From contig JAJCYD010000014.1 in the NCBI GenBank assembly GCA_029263125.1, positions 124,001-188,000 of the forward strand: a DNA stretch of 64,000 bases. Reading direction: 5' to 3'. This DNA comes from Solirubrobacteraceae bacterium. GTDB lineage: Bacteria; Actinomycetota; Thermoleophilia; Solirubrobacterales; Solirubrobacteraceae. This document shows, piece after piece, positions 53,772-63,112 of the stretch. How positions within the stretch are numbered: the first letter of the stretch is position 1; each line of letters opens with the position of its first letter. A model generated the notes under the pieces. It worked only from the letters and a program-made list of their open reading frames with translations. It ran no database searches and was not told the DNA's origin. The translations under genes were made by a program, and so were the position numbers.

Positions 53772-54562
53772 CGGGCCACCTCCTCGTGGTCGCCGAGCGC
53801 CTTGAGGCGATCCAGGATACGGTCGGCGGTCGGGTCTGACAGCTCGTCGACGATGCGGCCGTCGGCGAGGAAGACGACGACATCGGCGTTGGACGCGGCG
53901 ACCGGGTCGTGGGTCACCATCACGATCGTCTGCTCCAGCTCGGCGACCGCCCGGCGCAGGAAGGCCAGGATCTCCACGCTCGCGCGGCTGTCGAGGTTGC
54001 CGGTCGGCTCGTCGGCGAAGATCAGCTGCGGCCGTGCGACGAGCGCCCGTGCGACCGCGACGCGCTGCTGCTGGCCGCCGGACAGCTCGTCGGGCCGGTG
54101 CGTCAGCCGATCGGCGATGCCGAGCGTGGCGACGATCTCGTCCATCCAGGCGCCGTCGGGCCGCTCGCCGGCCAGCGTCAACGGGAGCGCGATGTTCTCG
54201 CGTGCCGACAGCGTCGGCAGCAGGTTGATGGCTTGAAAGACGAAGCCGATCGACTCCCGACGCAGCAGCGTCAGCTCGCGGTCTGACAGCAGCGAGAGGT
54301 TCTGGCCGCCGACGCTGACGTCGCCCGCGGTCAGGCGGTCCAGCCCGGCGACGCAGTGCATCAGCGTGGACTTGCCCGACCCCGAGGGGCCCATGATCGC
54401 CGTGAAGCGGCCGCTGGGGAAGTCGATGCTGACGCCGTCCAGTGCGCGAACGGCGTTGTCTGTGTCGCCGTAGACCTTGACGGCGTCGCGTGCCGACGCT
54501 GCGATCGGAATCTCCGCGAGGACCGGGTATCCGGTGAGGGTGTTCTCGACGTGTTTGCTCAT
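53768..54562 (-). CDS. MacB/LolD-type ABC transporter ATP-binding protein
   Basis: 264 residues. Walker [19 protein letters not shown] loop [15 protein letters not shown], signature [16 protein letters not shown], Walker [14 protein letters not shown] and H loop VTHDP are all intact. ATP-binding partner of the FtsX-like permease. The ATG at 54562 has AAGGTG upstream and is preferred to a GTG three codons earlier. It is divergent from the histidine kinase gene, so the system is probably controlled by it. Confidence 0.94.
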   Translation of the reverse strand: MSKHVENTLTGYPVLAEIPIAASARDAVKVYGDTDNAVRALDGVSIDFPSGRFTAIMGPSGSGKSTLMHCVAGLDRLTAGDVSVGGQNLSLLSDRELTLLRRESIGFVFQAINLLPTLSARENIALPLTLAGERPDGAWMDEIVATLGIADRLTHRPDELSGGQQQRVAVARALVARPQLIFADEPTGNLDSRASVEILAFLRRAVAELEQTIVMVTHDPVAASNADVVVFLADGRIVDELSDPTADRILDRLKALGDHEEVAR

Positions 54563-54714
54563 GGTCGGCACCTTCGCCGCCGCAGCCGGCGGCGTCGTCG
54601 CCCGGAGCGGTGATCTGCTGCTCGTCTGCGAGATGGACCGGCGCGTCTGATCTCCCCCTCGGGGAGGAGGCCGCCATCCTCCCGGCGCATGACGCCAGCC
54701 CCGGGGGCGGGCGC

Positions 54715-54720
54715 TACGGT
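54715..54720 (+). promoter_or_regulatory. -10 element (TACGGT) of the kinase operon, leaderless type
   Basis: TACGGT ends 6 bases before the GTG at 54727. Confidence 0.5.
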
Positions 54721-54726
54721 GCCTGC

Positions 54727-56748
54727 GTGAGCGACCTCACCGCGCGTGTCATGCACTCACGCTGGCTCGACGTCGGGCTGGCGGCGACGCTGACGATCGC
54801 CGGCGAGATCGAGGTGCTGCTCGCCGACGCCGACGGCAGTCGCCTGGTCACCGCGCTGATCCTGCCGGTCGCGACGGTCAGCCTCGTGTCGCGGCGTCGC
54901 AGGCCGCTGCTGCCCGTGGCCGCGATCACGGTCGCGTTGCTCGCCCAAGCGGCGCTCGGCGGGGCGCTGTTCGGCCACATGGCGGCGCCGGTCGTCGCGC
55001 TCGTGATCGCGCTGTACACCGCCGGTCGCCACATCGCGTCCGCGAACGCCCTGGCCGCGGCCGCCGGAATGATCCTCGTGATCGTGACGACGCGCAACGT
55101 GTTCGATCCGGCGGTGCAGCGCCTCGCCGACGCCGTGCTGACGGGGATCTACGTGCCGCTTCCATTGATCGTCGGACGCTGGGTGCGCGGCCAGGTCGCG
55201 CTACAGGACGAGCTTGATCTGAAGATCGAGGAGCTCGACCGCGAGCGCCGGCGCAACGCCCGTCAGGCCGCCGAGGACGAGCGCGTGCGCATCGCATCCG
55301 ACCTACAGGAGGCGGTCGCCGGCGGGCTCGGGATGATCATCGAGGAGGCGCGGGAGCTGCCGGGCAGGCTGGCGGCCGGCGAGCGCCTGAGCGCTCGCGC
55401 GTCCTTTGCGAGCATCGCGGACGCCGCGCGCGACGCGCTGGGCGACGTGCGGCGCGTTCTCGGGATTCTGCGCCGCGAGGGCGAGGCGCCACCGCTCACC
55501 CCGCCCGCCGGCGCGAGCGTGCGGGTCTCCGCCGCCGTGGCGGCTGTCACGCGGGCCGATCACGCGCCGCCGGCGGATGCGGGCTCGGCGCCTCGCGCTC
55601 GCGGGCACGGCCGGCGGTGGGCATCGCCGCTGCGGGGTGGGGCGCCGCGCAGCGTCGACCAGGCGCTGGTCGCGGTCCTGCTGCTGGGCGCCGAGATCGA
55701 GCTGGCACTGCAGGTGCCCGGCGACCTGCGCCTGCTCGCGGCGCTGACTGCCGGGCTCGTCCTCGCGCCGCTGCTGTGGAGGCGGCGACTGCCGGTGTTC
55801 GTCATCGCCGCCGTGCTCGCGGCGGTCGCGGTTCAGAGCACGCTGCTGGGCTTGGCGTCCTTCCCAGGCTTCGACATCGCCGCGGTGGTCTGCGCGTCCT
55901 ATGCGCTGGGTGCCTACGCCGACCGCCGCCCGGCGATCGCGGGGCTGCTGCTCGGGGCGACCGGGGCCGCGGCGCACGCGCTCGTCTTCTATCCGTCAGG
56001 GGTCGTGCCGGCGCTGCTCGGCGGCGTCGGCCTGCCGTGGATCGTCGGCCGGATCGTTCGCGGACAGCGGCGGCTGACGAGCGAGGCGACGGAGAAGGCG
56101 CGGCGCGACGAGCATGCCCGCGAGCAGGAGGCGCGTGCCGCGACGACCGCCGAGCGCATGCGCATGGCGCGCGAGCTGCACGACGCCGTCGCACACAGCA
56201 TCAGCGTGATCGCGATCCAGGCCGCGGGCGCCGAGCCGCTCGTGGAGCGCGATCGCGAGCGCGCCGCGCAATGCGCGGTGCTGATCGAGCAGACCGCGCG
56301 CGAGGCGCTGGCCGAGCTCGGCCGCCTGCTGCACCCGCTGCGCCCCGACGCCGCTCCACAGCCGAGCCTCGCCCGCGTCGCGGCGCTCGCCGAGCGCGCA
56401 CGCGATGCCGGCGTGCACGTGAAGGTGCACGTGGAGGGCGCGCCGGTCGCGCTGCCCGCGGGGATCGATCTCGCCGCCTACCGGATCGTCCAGGAAGCGC
56501 TGACGAACACCTCCAAGCACGCCGGGAACGCGCGGGCGGACGTCACCGTGCGCTACGAGCGACGCGCGGTCGAGATCGAGATCGGCGACGACGGCCGCGG
56601 GCCCGACGGTCAGCCGATCGACGTCGGCGGCCATGGCATCGTCGGCATGCGCGAGCGCGTCGCCCTGTACGGCGGCACGCTCGACGTCGGCGGACGCCCG
56701 GGCGGTGGCTTTCGGGTCCATGCGCGACTGCCGATCGGTCGCCCATGA
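54727..56748 (+). CDS. tandem sensor histidine kinase with inactive first module
   Basis: 673 residues. Residues 1-255 form a first module: several transmembrane helices and a HisKA_3-type dimerisation helix in which the phosphoacceptor histidine is Gln (SDLQEAV, Q194); no ATPase domain follows. From about residue 310 a second, clearly related membrane region begins (GAEIELAL repeats GEIEVLL), then an intact HisKA_3 (ARELHDAVAHS, H485), an N box (RIVQEALTNTSKHAG) and G boxes (DDGRG, GHGIVGM). It is coupled by a 4-base overlap to its response regulator. Confidence 0.92.
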   Translation: MSDLTARVMHSRWLDVGLAATLTIAGEIEVLLADADGSRLVTALILPVATVSLVSRRRRPLLPVAAITVALLAQAALGGALFGHMAAPVVALVIALYTAGRHIASANALAAAAGMILVIVTTRNVFDPAVQRLADAVLTGIYVPLPLIVGRWVRGQVALQDELDLKIEELDRERRRNARQAAEDERVRIASDLQEAVAGGLGMIIEEARELPGRLAAGERLSARASFASIADAARDALGDVRRVLGILRREGEAPPLTPPAGASVRVSAAVAAVTRADHAPPADAGSAPRARGHGRRWASPLRGGAPRSVDQALVAVLLLGAEIELALQVPGDLRLLAALTAGLVLAPLLWRRRLPVFVIAAVLAAVAVQSTLLGLASFPGFDIAAVVCASYALGAYADRRPAIAGLLLGATGAAAHALVFYPSGVVPALLGGVGLPWIVGRIVRGQRRLTSEATEKARRDEHAREQEARAATTAERMRMARELHDAVAHSISVIAIQAAGAEPLVERDRERAAQCAVLIEQTAREALAELGRLLHPLRPDAAPQPSLARVAALAERARDAGVHVKVHVEGAPVALPAGIDLAAYRIVQEALTNTSKHAGNARADVTVRYERRAVEIEIGDDGRGPDGQPIDVGGHGIVGMRERVALYGGTLDVGGRPGGGFRVHARLPIGRP

Positions 56749-57413
56749 CCATCCGCGTCCTGATCGCCGACGACCAGTCGTTGATCCGCGCCGGTTTTCG
56801 GCTCGTCCTGGAGAACCATCCCGACATCGAGGTCGTGGGGGAGGCATCCAACGGCGACGAGGCAGTTTACGGCGCGGGGCGCCTGGAGCCCGACGTCGTG
56901 CTGATGGACATCCGCATGCCCGAGCTGGATGGCATCGCGGCCACCCGGCGGATCACCGCCCGATTCACGGCGCGCGTGCTTGTGCTGACGACCTACGACC
57001 TCGACGAGTACGTCTACGACGCGCTGCAGGCGGGTGCCAGCGGCTTCCTGCTGAAGGACACCCCGCCGGCACAGCTCGCCGACGGGATCCGGGCGGTGGC
57101 CGGCGGCGAGGCGCTGCTGGCCCCGTCGGTCACGCGCCGCCTGATCGAGGAGTTCGCACGAATCGGCTCGACCCAGCAGCGCGCCTCGGGGCCGGCGCTC
57201 GACGAGCTGACCCCGCGCGAGTTGGAGGTCCTCAAGCTCCTGGCGCGAGGCCTGACCAATGCCGAGATCGCCGACACGCTCGTGCTCGGCGCCACGACGA
57301 TCAAGACCCACGTCACCCATGTGCTGGGCAAGCTCGGCCTGCGCGACCGCGTGCAGGCCGTGGTGCTCGCCTATGAATGCGGGCTGGTCACACCCGGTCA
57401 AGGCTCCGAGTAG
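56745..57413 (+). CDS. NarL/LuxR-family response regulator
   Basis: 222 residues. Receiver domain with acidic pair DD at 9-10, phosphoacceptor D55 in VVLMDIRMPE and the LLKDTPP lysine; LuxR-type helix-turn-helix near residues 155-210 (LTPRELEVLKLLARGLTNAEIA, then TTIKTHVTHVLGKL). Partner of the preceding kinase. Likely activates or represses the divergent exporter operon. Confidence 0.95.
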   Translation: MTIRVLIADDQSLIRAGFRLVLENHPDIEVVGEASNGDEAVYGAGRLEPDVVLMDIRMPELDGIAATRRITARFTARVLVLTTYDLDEYVYDALQAGASGFLLKDTPPAQLADGIRAVAGGEALLAPSVTRRLIEEFARIGSTQQRASGPALDELTPRELEVLKLLARGLTNAEIADTLVLGATTIKTHVTHVLGKLGLRDRVQAVVLAYECGLVTPGQGSE

Positions 57414-57463
57414 ATCGCGGCGGCGCGGACTGCGGACCTTCGCGATGGGGGCCGCGGGCCGCG

Positions 57464-57739
57464 TCAGTCAGCTCTGCGAGCGAACGCGAGCGCCCCGCGC
57501 TTGGTCACGGTGAGCGGGACGGCCATCGCTTCAGCCGCCCGCAGCGCGAGATCCGGGGCGACGCCCTTGCCGACATCGAGGACCGGCAGAGCGTCCTGTT
57601 TGACCACATGGCGCGCGACGAGGTCGTGGATGTCGCCGCTGACGCCGTACCGGCCCAGCGTACGGCGCGCAAGACGAAACCGCTCTGGATCTTCGTCGTA
57701 GTCGGGCGGCACCGCACGCAATCGCTGGTCCTCTGCCAC
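57464..57739 (-). pseudogene. truncated SAM-methyltransferase-like gene
   Basis: About 91 residues from a GTG with a good ribosome site (GGAAGG upstream). The N terminus (DYDEDPERFRLARRTLGRYG) and the motif-I strand ALPVLDVGKG look like a class I methyltransferase, but the glycine loop is damaged (GKG) and the frame ends about 35 residues later, without the rest of the Rossmann fold. Probably a decayed gene. Confidence 0.45.
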
Positions 57740-58131
57740 GCGACCTTCCCCTACGTGTTGTCCCGCGCCGGGCGAGCTCGTCGGCGAGTTCCGTCTCCAG
57801 CCCCTGAAAACCACGCTGCGCGCCACGCGAAGCACTCTGCTCCCTCGCGGGCGGCCATCAAAGGAATGCGACCGCGAGCGCACCGCGCGAGTGGCAGGAT
57901 CTCGGCCTGAACGTCACGATCGATCTCCTCGGCGGGGAGCGACGAGATGGCCGCGGCGACGCACCAGATCGATCTTGGCGCTCACCGGCGTAGCGGCAGC
58001 CCTCGCCGCTGCGGGCTACCGCGCCCGTTGCTGAAGTCCGCCGACGCAGACGATGAGTTCGTTCGGGACACCGAACCGATGGGCTGAAGTCGGTAGGCGT
58101 GCCGTCGCTGGATCAATCCGGGGATGGGCGG
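57740..58131 (+). other. gene-poor region between methyltransferase remnant and MFS gene
   Basis: About 390 bases without a convincing gene. One frame briefly reads NVTIDLLGG, like the start of proline dehydrogenases, but it is too short to call. The promoter of the MFS gene lies at the right end. Confidence 0.4.
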
Positions 58132-58137
58132 TACTGT
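58132..58137 (+). promoter_or_regulatory. -10 element (TACTGT) before the MFS gene
   Basis: TACTGT ends 8 bases before an ATG at 58146 that is in frame with the MFS gene, matching the leaderless pattern and marking that ATG as the original start. Confidence 0.45.
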
Positions 58138-58145
58138 GCGCGAGC

Positions 58146-59351
58146 ATGTTCCGCCCTCCTCGTTGATCTGAATCGCGCTCTCGGGCCGCCCGGCGACTCG
58201 CCCGGCGAGCCGTCATCTGGTCCGCGCTCGCGGACGGCATCCCGCTGTATCCGCTGTATGCGCTGCTGTTCGCCGACAGCGGGCTCTCCGACGCCCAGAT
58301 CTCCGCTCTGTTCGCGCTGTGGGGCACCGTCGCCGTCATCGCCGAGATCCCATCGGGGGTGCTCGCCGATCGTTTCTCCCGGCGCTGGGCGGTCGCATCC
58401 GCGGGCGTGCTGCAGGCCGCCGGCTACGCGCTATGGATCCTGCTGCCGGGCTTCGCCGGGTTCGCGGCCGGCTTCGTGCTGTGGGGTATTGGGGGCTCCT
58501 TCGCATCGGGCGCCTTCCAGGCGCTCGTCTACGACGGGCTGCGGGCCGCGGGGGAGGAGGATCGCTTCGCGGCCGTGATCGGTCGCTGCGAGGCAGCGGG
58601 CCTCGCCGTCCAGGTTCCCGTCGCGGGCGCGGCCAGCGCGCTGTTCGCCGTCGGCGGCTACTACACGCTGGCGGGCGGGGTCTCGGTCGCGGTGTGCCTC
58701 GCGGCTGCGGGCCTGGCGGCCACGCTGCCCGATCATCGCGCCGCGACGCCGCAGCACGACGCCGGCGCCGGCTATCTCGCGACGCTGCACTGCGGCCTGC
58801 GCGAGATCGCGGTCACGCCGCGCGTCCGGGCGGCGGTCCTGCTCGTCGCGGCGCTCTACGGATCTGAGGCGCTGGAGGAGTACTTCGGCCTGCTCGCCGC
58901 CGATTGGGGCGTCGCGACGAGCGTCATCCCGCTCGCCCTGCTGGCGATCCCGCTCGCGGGGGCGGCCGGCGCGCTCTGCGGTGGGCGGGCCCGCCGCCTC
59001 GGCCCGCTCGGCTTGACGCTCTTGCTCACGATGGCCGCGGCGGCGCTCGGCGCGGCAGCGATGCTCGCGCGCCCCGAGGGACTCGTCGGGGTGGCCGTGT
59101 TCTACGGCCTGTGGCGCGTTGCCCTCGTCATCGCCGACGTGCGCCTGCAAGCGGCGATCACGGGCCCGTCGCGCGCGACGATCTCCTCGGTCGCCGGACT
59201 CGGCGCCGAAGTCGTCGGCATCGCGATGTTCGGTGCATGGGCGGCGGGCGGCCTCACGCTCGCCGTCGTGCTGGCGTTCGCCGCCGCGCTGCTGTTGCCG
59301 CTGAGATTGGCCCGCGGGGAAGCCGCGGCCGTGCACGCCCGAGGTTCCTGA
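58146..59351 (+). CDS. MFS transporter, N terminus interrupted by an in-frame TGA
   Basis: The major facilitator fold is open from 58167 to 59351 (about 395 residues): WSALADGIPLYPLYALLFADSG, then IAEIPSGVLADRFSRRW (the loop 2-3 motif), with about eleven helices overall. No ATG, GTG or TTG precedes the first helix within this frame. The only good start, ATG 58146 with a -10 element, is separated from it by TGA at 58164-58166 (codon 7). GTG 58359 would remove two helices. Nonsense mutation, base error or stop readthrough are all possible. Confidence 0.7.
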
Positions 59352-59411
59352 TTGCGTTGTTAGCCTGGGGACCGGATCTTCCCTTACGGCGTTCAGAGGA
59401 GGCTGCTGCTG

Positions 59412-60029
59412 ATGGGCTGGTACTGCGAGCACGTCCTGCCCAGGCTCCTGGACCACGCGATGGACACCGAGCAGACCCGTGCGATCAGGGCACGGGTGAC
59501 GCGTGGCCTCGCGGGCGAGGTCGTCGAGGTTGGCTTCGGCACGGGACACAACCTGACCCAGCTTCCGTCGGTCGTGACCCGCCTGCTTGTGGTGGAGCCG
59601 TCGCAGTCGAGCATGCGTCGAGCGGACTCGCGGATCGCCGCCACAGCCGTTCCGGTCGAGGTCGTGGGGTCAGACGCGCAACGGCTGGCACTGCCCGATG
59701 CCTCCGTGGACGCGGCGCTGTGCACCTGGAGCCTGTGCACGATCCCGGACCCGGTCGCGGCGGTCCGTGAGGTCCGCCGGGTGCTGCGCCCCGAGGGACA
59801 GCTGCACTTCGTCGAGCACGGAGTGGCGCCCGACGAGAAGGTCCGCCGCCGGCAGGCGCGGATGAACCCGCTTCAGCGGCGTCTGGCCGGGGGCTGCACC
59901 CTGGACCTCGACATCCCCGCGCTGCTGCGCCTCGGCGGCATGACCATCACGCAGCTTCAGACCTACTACGGGGACGGTGCGCCGAAGGTCCTCGCCGCGA
60001 TGTACGAGGGCAGAGCGGTTGCTGCCTGA
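59412..60029 (+). CDS. class I SAM-dependent methyltransferase
   Basis: 205 residues. Motif I VVEVGFGTGHNL, motif II LLVVEPS, VEVVGSDAQRLALPDASVDAALCTWSLC, and the post-fold HFVEHG segment match UbiE/METTL7-like methyltransferases. The N-terminal GWYCEHVLPRLLDHAM is typical of the group. The substrate is unknown. ATG 59412 has GGAGG (59398-59402) upstream. Confidence 0.92.
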   Translation: MGWYCEHVLPRLLDHAMDTEQTRAIRARVTRGLAGEVVEVGFGTGHNLTQLPSVVTRLLVVEPSQSSMRRADSRIAATAVPVEVVGSDAQRLALPDASVDAALCTWSLCTIPDPVAAVREVRRVLRPEGQLHFVEHGVAPDEKVRRRQARMNPLQRRLAGGCTLDLDIPALLRLGGMTITQLQTYYGDGAPKVLAAMYEGRAVAA

Positions 60030-60032
60030 GCG

Positions 60033-60554
60033 TCACGGCCATTCGAGCGTAGCGGCGACTTCGGCGGGTCCGAGTGCGATCAGCCCACTTCGCACCACAG
60101 GCTCGTACTCGCCGTCGCCCAGCGCAAGCCAGGTGACCGTTCGTGATTCCGGGTCGACGATGAGCACCTCGTCGACACCGTGGGCGCCATAGAACGGGAG
60201 CTTCTGCCAGGTCTCGTCGCCGGGCGACAGGATCTCCACGACGATCGCTGCCGTCGGGAGCCACACTCCGGCCGCTCCCGGCCGGTGCAGGCCGCCGTCC
60301 GGCACCCGGAAGTCATGTTCGGACTCGCCGAGGTTGAACTCGTGCATCGCCAGCAGCAGCCCACTGTCACGCGCCGGCGCGCCCAGCAGGAACGTCAGCT
60401 GCGTCGCGATCCGCGCGTGCTCCAAGCTCGGGGCGGGAATCATGTGGCGGACACCCTGCCAGACCTCGTCGAGGCGCTCGATGCCAGCGACGCGGCGACG
60501 TTCCAGCAGAGCCGCGAGCTCCGGCGGAGGGGTCCCGAGCACCAGCGTTGCCAT
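60033..60554 (-). CDS. Uma2-family (DUF820) putative restriction-type nuclease
   Basis: 173 residues with the PD-(D/E)XK core of Uma2 proteins: FRVPDGGLHRP, then IVVEILSPGDETWQKLPFYG, then VDEVLIVDPESRTVTWL. Family members are predicted nucleases of unknown target, often scattered in many copies. The second of two adjacent ATGs (60554) is used, because a TACGCT -10 element ends 6 bases before it. The gene ends 4 bases from the convergent methyltransferase gene. Confidence 0.88.
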   Translation of the reverse strand: MATLVLGTPPPELAALLERRRVAGIERLDEVWQGVRHMIPAPSLEHARIATQLTFLLGAPARDSGLLLAMHEFNLGESEHDFRVPDGGLHRPGAAGVWLPTAAIVVEILSPGDETWQKLPFYGAHGVDEVLIVDPESRTVTWLALGDGEYEPVVRSGLIALGPAEVAATLEWP

Positions 60555-60560
60555 CATCGA

Positions 60561-60566
60561 AGCGTA
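60561..60566 (-). promoter_or_regulatory. -10 element (TACGCT) of the Uma2 gene, leaderless type
   Basis: On the minus strand TACGCT ends 6 bases before the ATG at 60554. Confidence 0.5.
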
Positions 60567-60685
60567 CCGGGTCGGTGGTTGGCCGCCGCGCGTCCCGCTT
60601 GATGTCGATCGGCTGGTCCGCTCGTCGTTTCGAGCGCTCACGCGCCAGCGAGATTAGCGACGCACATTTCGTAAGTTGGGTTGGC

Positions 60686-60691
60686 TATGGT
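60686..60691 (+). promoter_or_regulatory. candidate -10 element (TATGGT) of lon
   Basis: TATGGT lies 25 bases before ATG 60717, giving a short leader that carries an AAAGGA ribosome site. A dyad GTTGTGCGTGCAAC follows it directly. No HspR (HAIR) or ClgR site is recognisable. Confidence 0.35.
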
Positions 60692-60716
60692 TGTGCGTGC
60701 AACGAAAGGAACCCGC

Positions 60717-63005
60717 ATGCCCAAGCTGTTGCTCGTCCCCCTAGACGACACCGTCGTCTTCCCAACGATGGACCTCAATCTCCCGCTGGACGTCTCCAGC
60801 GAGGAGCGTGTGCTGCTCGTTCCGCGTCATGAGGGCGAGTACGCGAAGGTCGGCACGATTGCCAAGGTGACCGGCACGATCCGCCTTCCCGGCGGCGCCG
60901 TCGGCGTCTCGCTGGAGAGCCTGCATCGCGGCGCGATCGTCGGCTCCGCCGATGCCGGACCGGCCGGGCTTCGCGCTGATGTCGAAGAGCACCCCGACGA
61001 CAAGCCCGTCGACAAGCGCACCCGCGAGCTCGAACGCGAGTACCGCGCGGTCGTCGAGGAGATCCTCGAGGAGCGTGGCGCCGACGAGCGCGTCGGGGCA
61101 TTCCTGCGTTCGGTTGTCGATCCCGGTCCGCTGGCCGACACCGCCGGCTACAGCCCGGACCTCACCATCGAACAGAAGATCCGCGTCCTCGAGACGCTCG
61201 ACGTCACCGAGCGCCTGGAGATGGCGCTGGGCTATCAGCGCGAGCGGCTGACCGAGCTGCAGGTGCGCCGTCGCATCCGCGACGACGTCGAGTCCGGCGC
61301 CCAGAAGCAGCAGCGCGAGTACTTCCTGCGCCAGCAGATGGACTCGATTCGCAAGGAGCTTGGCGAGGACCAGGGCTCGGTCACCGAGGAGTACCGCACG
61401 AAGATCGCCGACGCCGGCATGCCCGACGAGGTCCGCGAGCAGGCCGAGCGCGAGCTCGACCGCCTCGAGCGCGCGGGCGACCAGAGCGGCGAGTCCTCGA
61501 TGATCCGCACGTACCTGGACTGGCTGATCGCGGTGCCGTGGAGCACGACGTCCGAAGAGGTCCTCGACCCGATCCACGCCCGTGAGGTGCTCGACGCCGA
61601 CCACGCCGGCCTGGAGGACGTCAAGGACCGCATCACCGAGTACATCGCGGTCCGCAAGCTGCGCCAGGAACGCGGCGTCGAGATGGACCGCAAGGCTGGG
61701 GCCATCCTCACGCTGATCGGGCCTCCTGGCACCGGCAAGACGTCGATCGGCGAGTCGATCGCCCGGGCGACTGGACGCGAGTTCGTGCGCATGTCGCTTG
61801 GCGGCGTGCGCGACGAGGCGGAGATCCGTGGCCACCGCCGCACGTACATCGGCGCCCTGCCGGGACGGCTCGTCCGTGCCCTGCGCGACGCCGAGACGAT
61901 GAACCCGGTGATCATGCTCGACGAGGTCGACAAGGTCGGCGCGGACTGGCGCGGCGATCCGTCGGCGGCGCTGCTGGAGGTCCTGGACCCCGCGCAGAAC
62001 CACGCCTTCCGCGACCACTACCTCGACGTCGAGATCGATCTCAGCCAGGTGCTGTTCATCGCCACGGCGAACGTCGCCGAGACGATCCCGGGGCCGCTGC
62101 TTGATCGCATGGAGGTCATCCGCTTCGACGGCTACACCGTGGCCGAGAAGACGGCGATCGCCCGTGATTACCTGTGGCCGCGCCAGCGCGAGCGCAACGG
62201 CCTGCGCGAGGACGAGGTCTCAGCCGACGACGAGACGCTGAAGCTCGTCGTCGCCGAGTACACCCACGAGGCGGGCGTGCGACAGCTCGAACGTGAGCTG
62301 GGGACGCTGCTGCGCAAGGTCGCGACGAAGATCGCGTCCGATGCCGTGCAGGCGCCGGTGACCGTCGACGTGGAGGTCGTGCGCGACGCGCTCGGCCGTC
62401 AGAAGGTCTTCCAGGAGGCGGCGGCGCGCACGGCGGTGCCGGGCGTGTCCACGGGCCTCGCGGTGACCGGCGTCGGCGGCGACGTGCTGTTCGTCGAGGC
62501 CAACTCGATGAAGGGCAAGCACGGCCTGACCCTGACCGGCCAGCTCGGCGACGTCATGAAGGAGTCCGCGCGGATCGCGCTCACCTACGTGCGCGCCCAC
62601 GCGGCCGATCTCGGCATCGACGAGGACGCCTTCGACGAGCGCGAGTTCCACGTGCACGTGCCCGCGGGCGCGATCCCGAAGGACGGGCCGAGCGCCGGCG
62701 TGGCGATGACGACGGCGCTGACGTCGCTGCTGACCGGGCGGCCGGTGCGCCACACGGTCGGCATGACCGGTGAGGTGACGCTGCAGGGTCGGGTGCTGCC
62801 GATCGGCGGGCTGAAGCAGAAGGTGCTCGCCGCCCACGCCGCCGGCCTGACCGACGTCATCCTGCCCGAGCGAAACCGCGCCGACCTGGACGACGTGCCC
62901 GATGACGTGCGCGAGGCGATGTCGTTCCATCCGGTCATGACGATCGGCGAGGCGCTCGACGTCGCGCTGGAGCCGGCGCGAGTGGAGCCGCTGCCCACGA
63001 CGTAG
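60717..63005 (+). CDS. lon: Lon protease, ATP-dependent
   Basis: 762 residues. The N-terminal LON substrate-binding domain starts MPKLLLVPLDDTVVFP; a coiled coil (YFLRQQMDSIRKELGED) leads to the AAA+ module (Walker A GPPGTGKTSIGE, Walker B VIMLDEVDKVG, sensor IATANVAETIP) and the protease domain with catalytic serine in KDGPSAGVAM and lysine in GGLKQKVLAAHAAG. It degrades misfolded and regulatory proteins in the cytoplasm. The ATG at 60717 has the ribosome site; an earlier in-frame ATG at 60681 is less likely. Confidence 0.96.
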   Translation: MPKLLLVPLDDTVVFPTMDLNLPLDVSSEERVLLVPRHEGEYAKVGTIAKVTGTIRLPGGAVGVSLESLHRGAIVGSADAGPAGLRADVEEHPDDKPVDKRTRELEREYRAVVEEILEERGADERVGAFLRSVVDPGPLADTAGYSPDLTIEQKIRVLETLDVTERLEMALGYQRERLTELQVRRRIRDDVESGAQKQQREYFLRQQMDSIRKELGEDQGSVTEEYRTKIADAGMPDEVREQAERELDRLERAGDQSGESSMIRTYLDWLIAVPWSTTSEEVLDPIHAREVLDADHAGLEDVKDRITEYIAVRKLRQERGVEMDRKAGAILTLIGPPGTGKTSIGESIARATGREFVRMSLGGVRDEAEIRGHRRTYIGALPGRLVRALRDAETMNPVIMLDEVDKVGADWRGDPSAALLEVLDPAQNHAFRDHYLDVEIDLSQVLFIATANVAETIPGPLLDRMEVIRFDGYTVAEKTAIARDYLWPRQRERNGLREDEVSADDETLKLVVAEYTHEAGVRQLERELGTLLRKVATKIASDAVQAPVTVDVEVVRDALGRQKVFQEAAARTAVPGVSTGLAVTGVGGDVLFVEANSMKGKHGLTLTGQLGDVMKESARIALTYVRAHAADLGIDEDAFDEREFHVHVPAGAIPKDGPSAGVAMTTALTSLLTGRPVRHTVGMTGEVTLQGRVLPIGGLKQKVLAAHAAGLTDVILPERNRADLDDVPDDVREAMSFHPVMTIGEALDVALEPARVEPLPTT

Positions 63006-63026
63006 ACAAGCTCCCACCAACACGCG

Positions 63027-63058
63027 GGCGGTGGCCGCTTCCCCCGGCCGCCACCGCC
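63027..63058 (+). terminator. GC-rich hairpin after lon
   Basis: GGCGGTGG (63027-63034) pairs with CCACCGCC (63051-63058), a perfect 8-bp stem, 21 bases after the lon stop. No U tract follows, as is common in actinobacteria. Confidence 0.45.
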
Positions 63059-63078
63059 GCGTCGTGCGCGCCGCACGG

Positions 63079-63112
63079 CGGGCGGAGACCTTCCTCCCTG
63101 TGTCTCCGCCCG
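63079..63112 (+). terminator. strong hairpin terminator after lon
   Basis: CGGGCGGAGAC (63079-63089) pairs perfectly with GTCTCCGCCCG (63102-63112) around a 12-base loop, giving an 11-bp stem. Likely an intrinsic terminator without a U tract. Confidence 0.6.

Noticed and set aside
57884-57960. Short frame reading NVTIDLLGG, like a proline dehydrogenase N terminus.
   Set aside because: Fewer than ten matching residues and no continuation; too weak to call.
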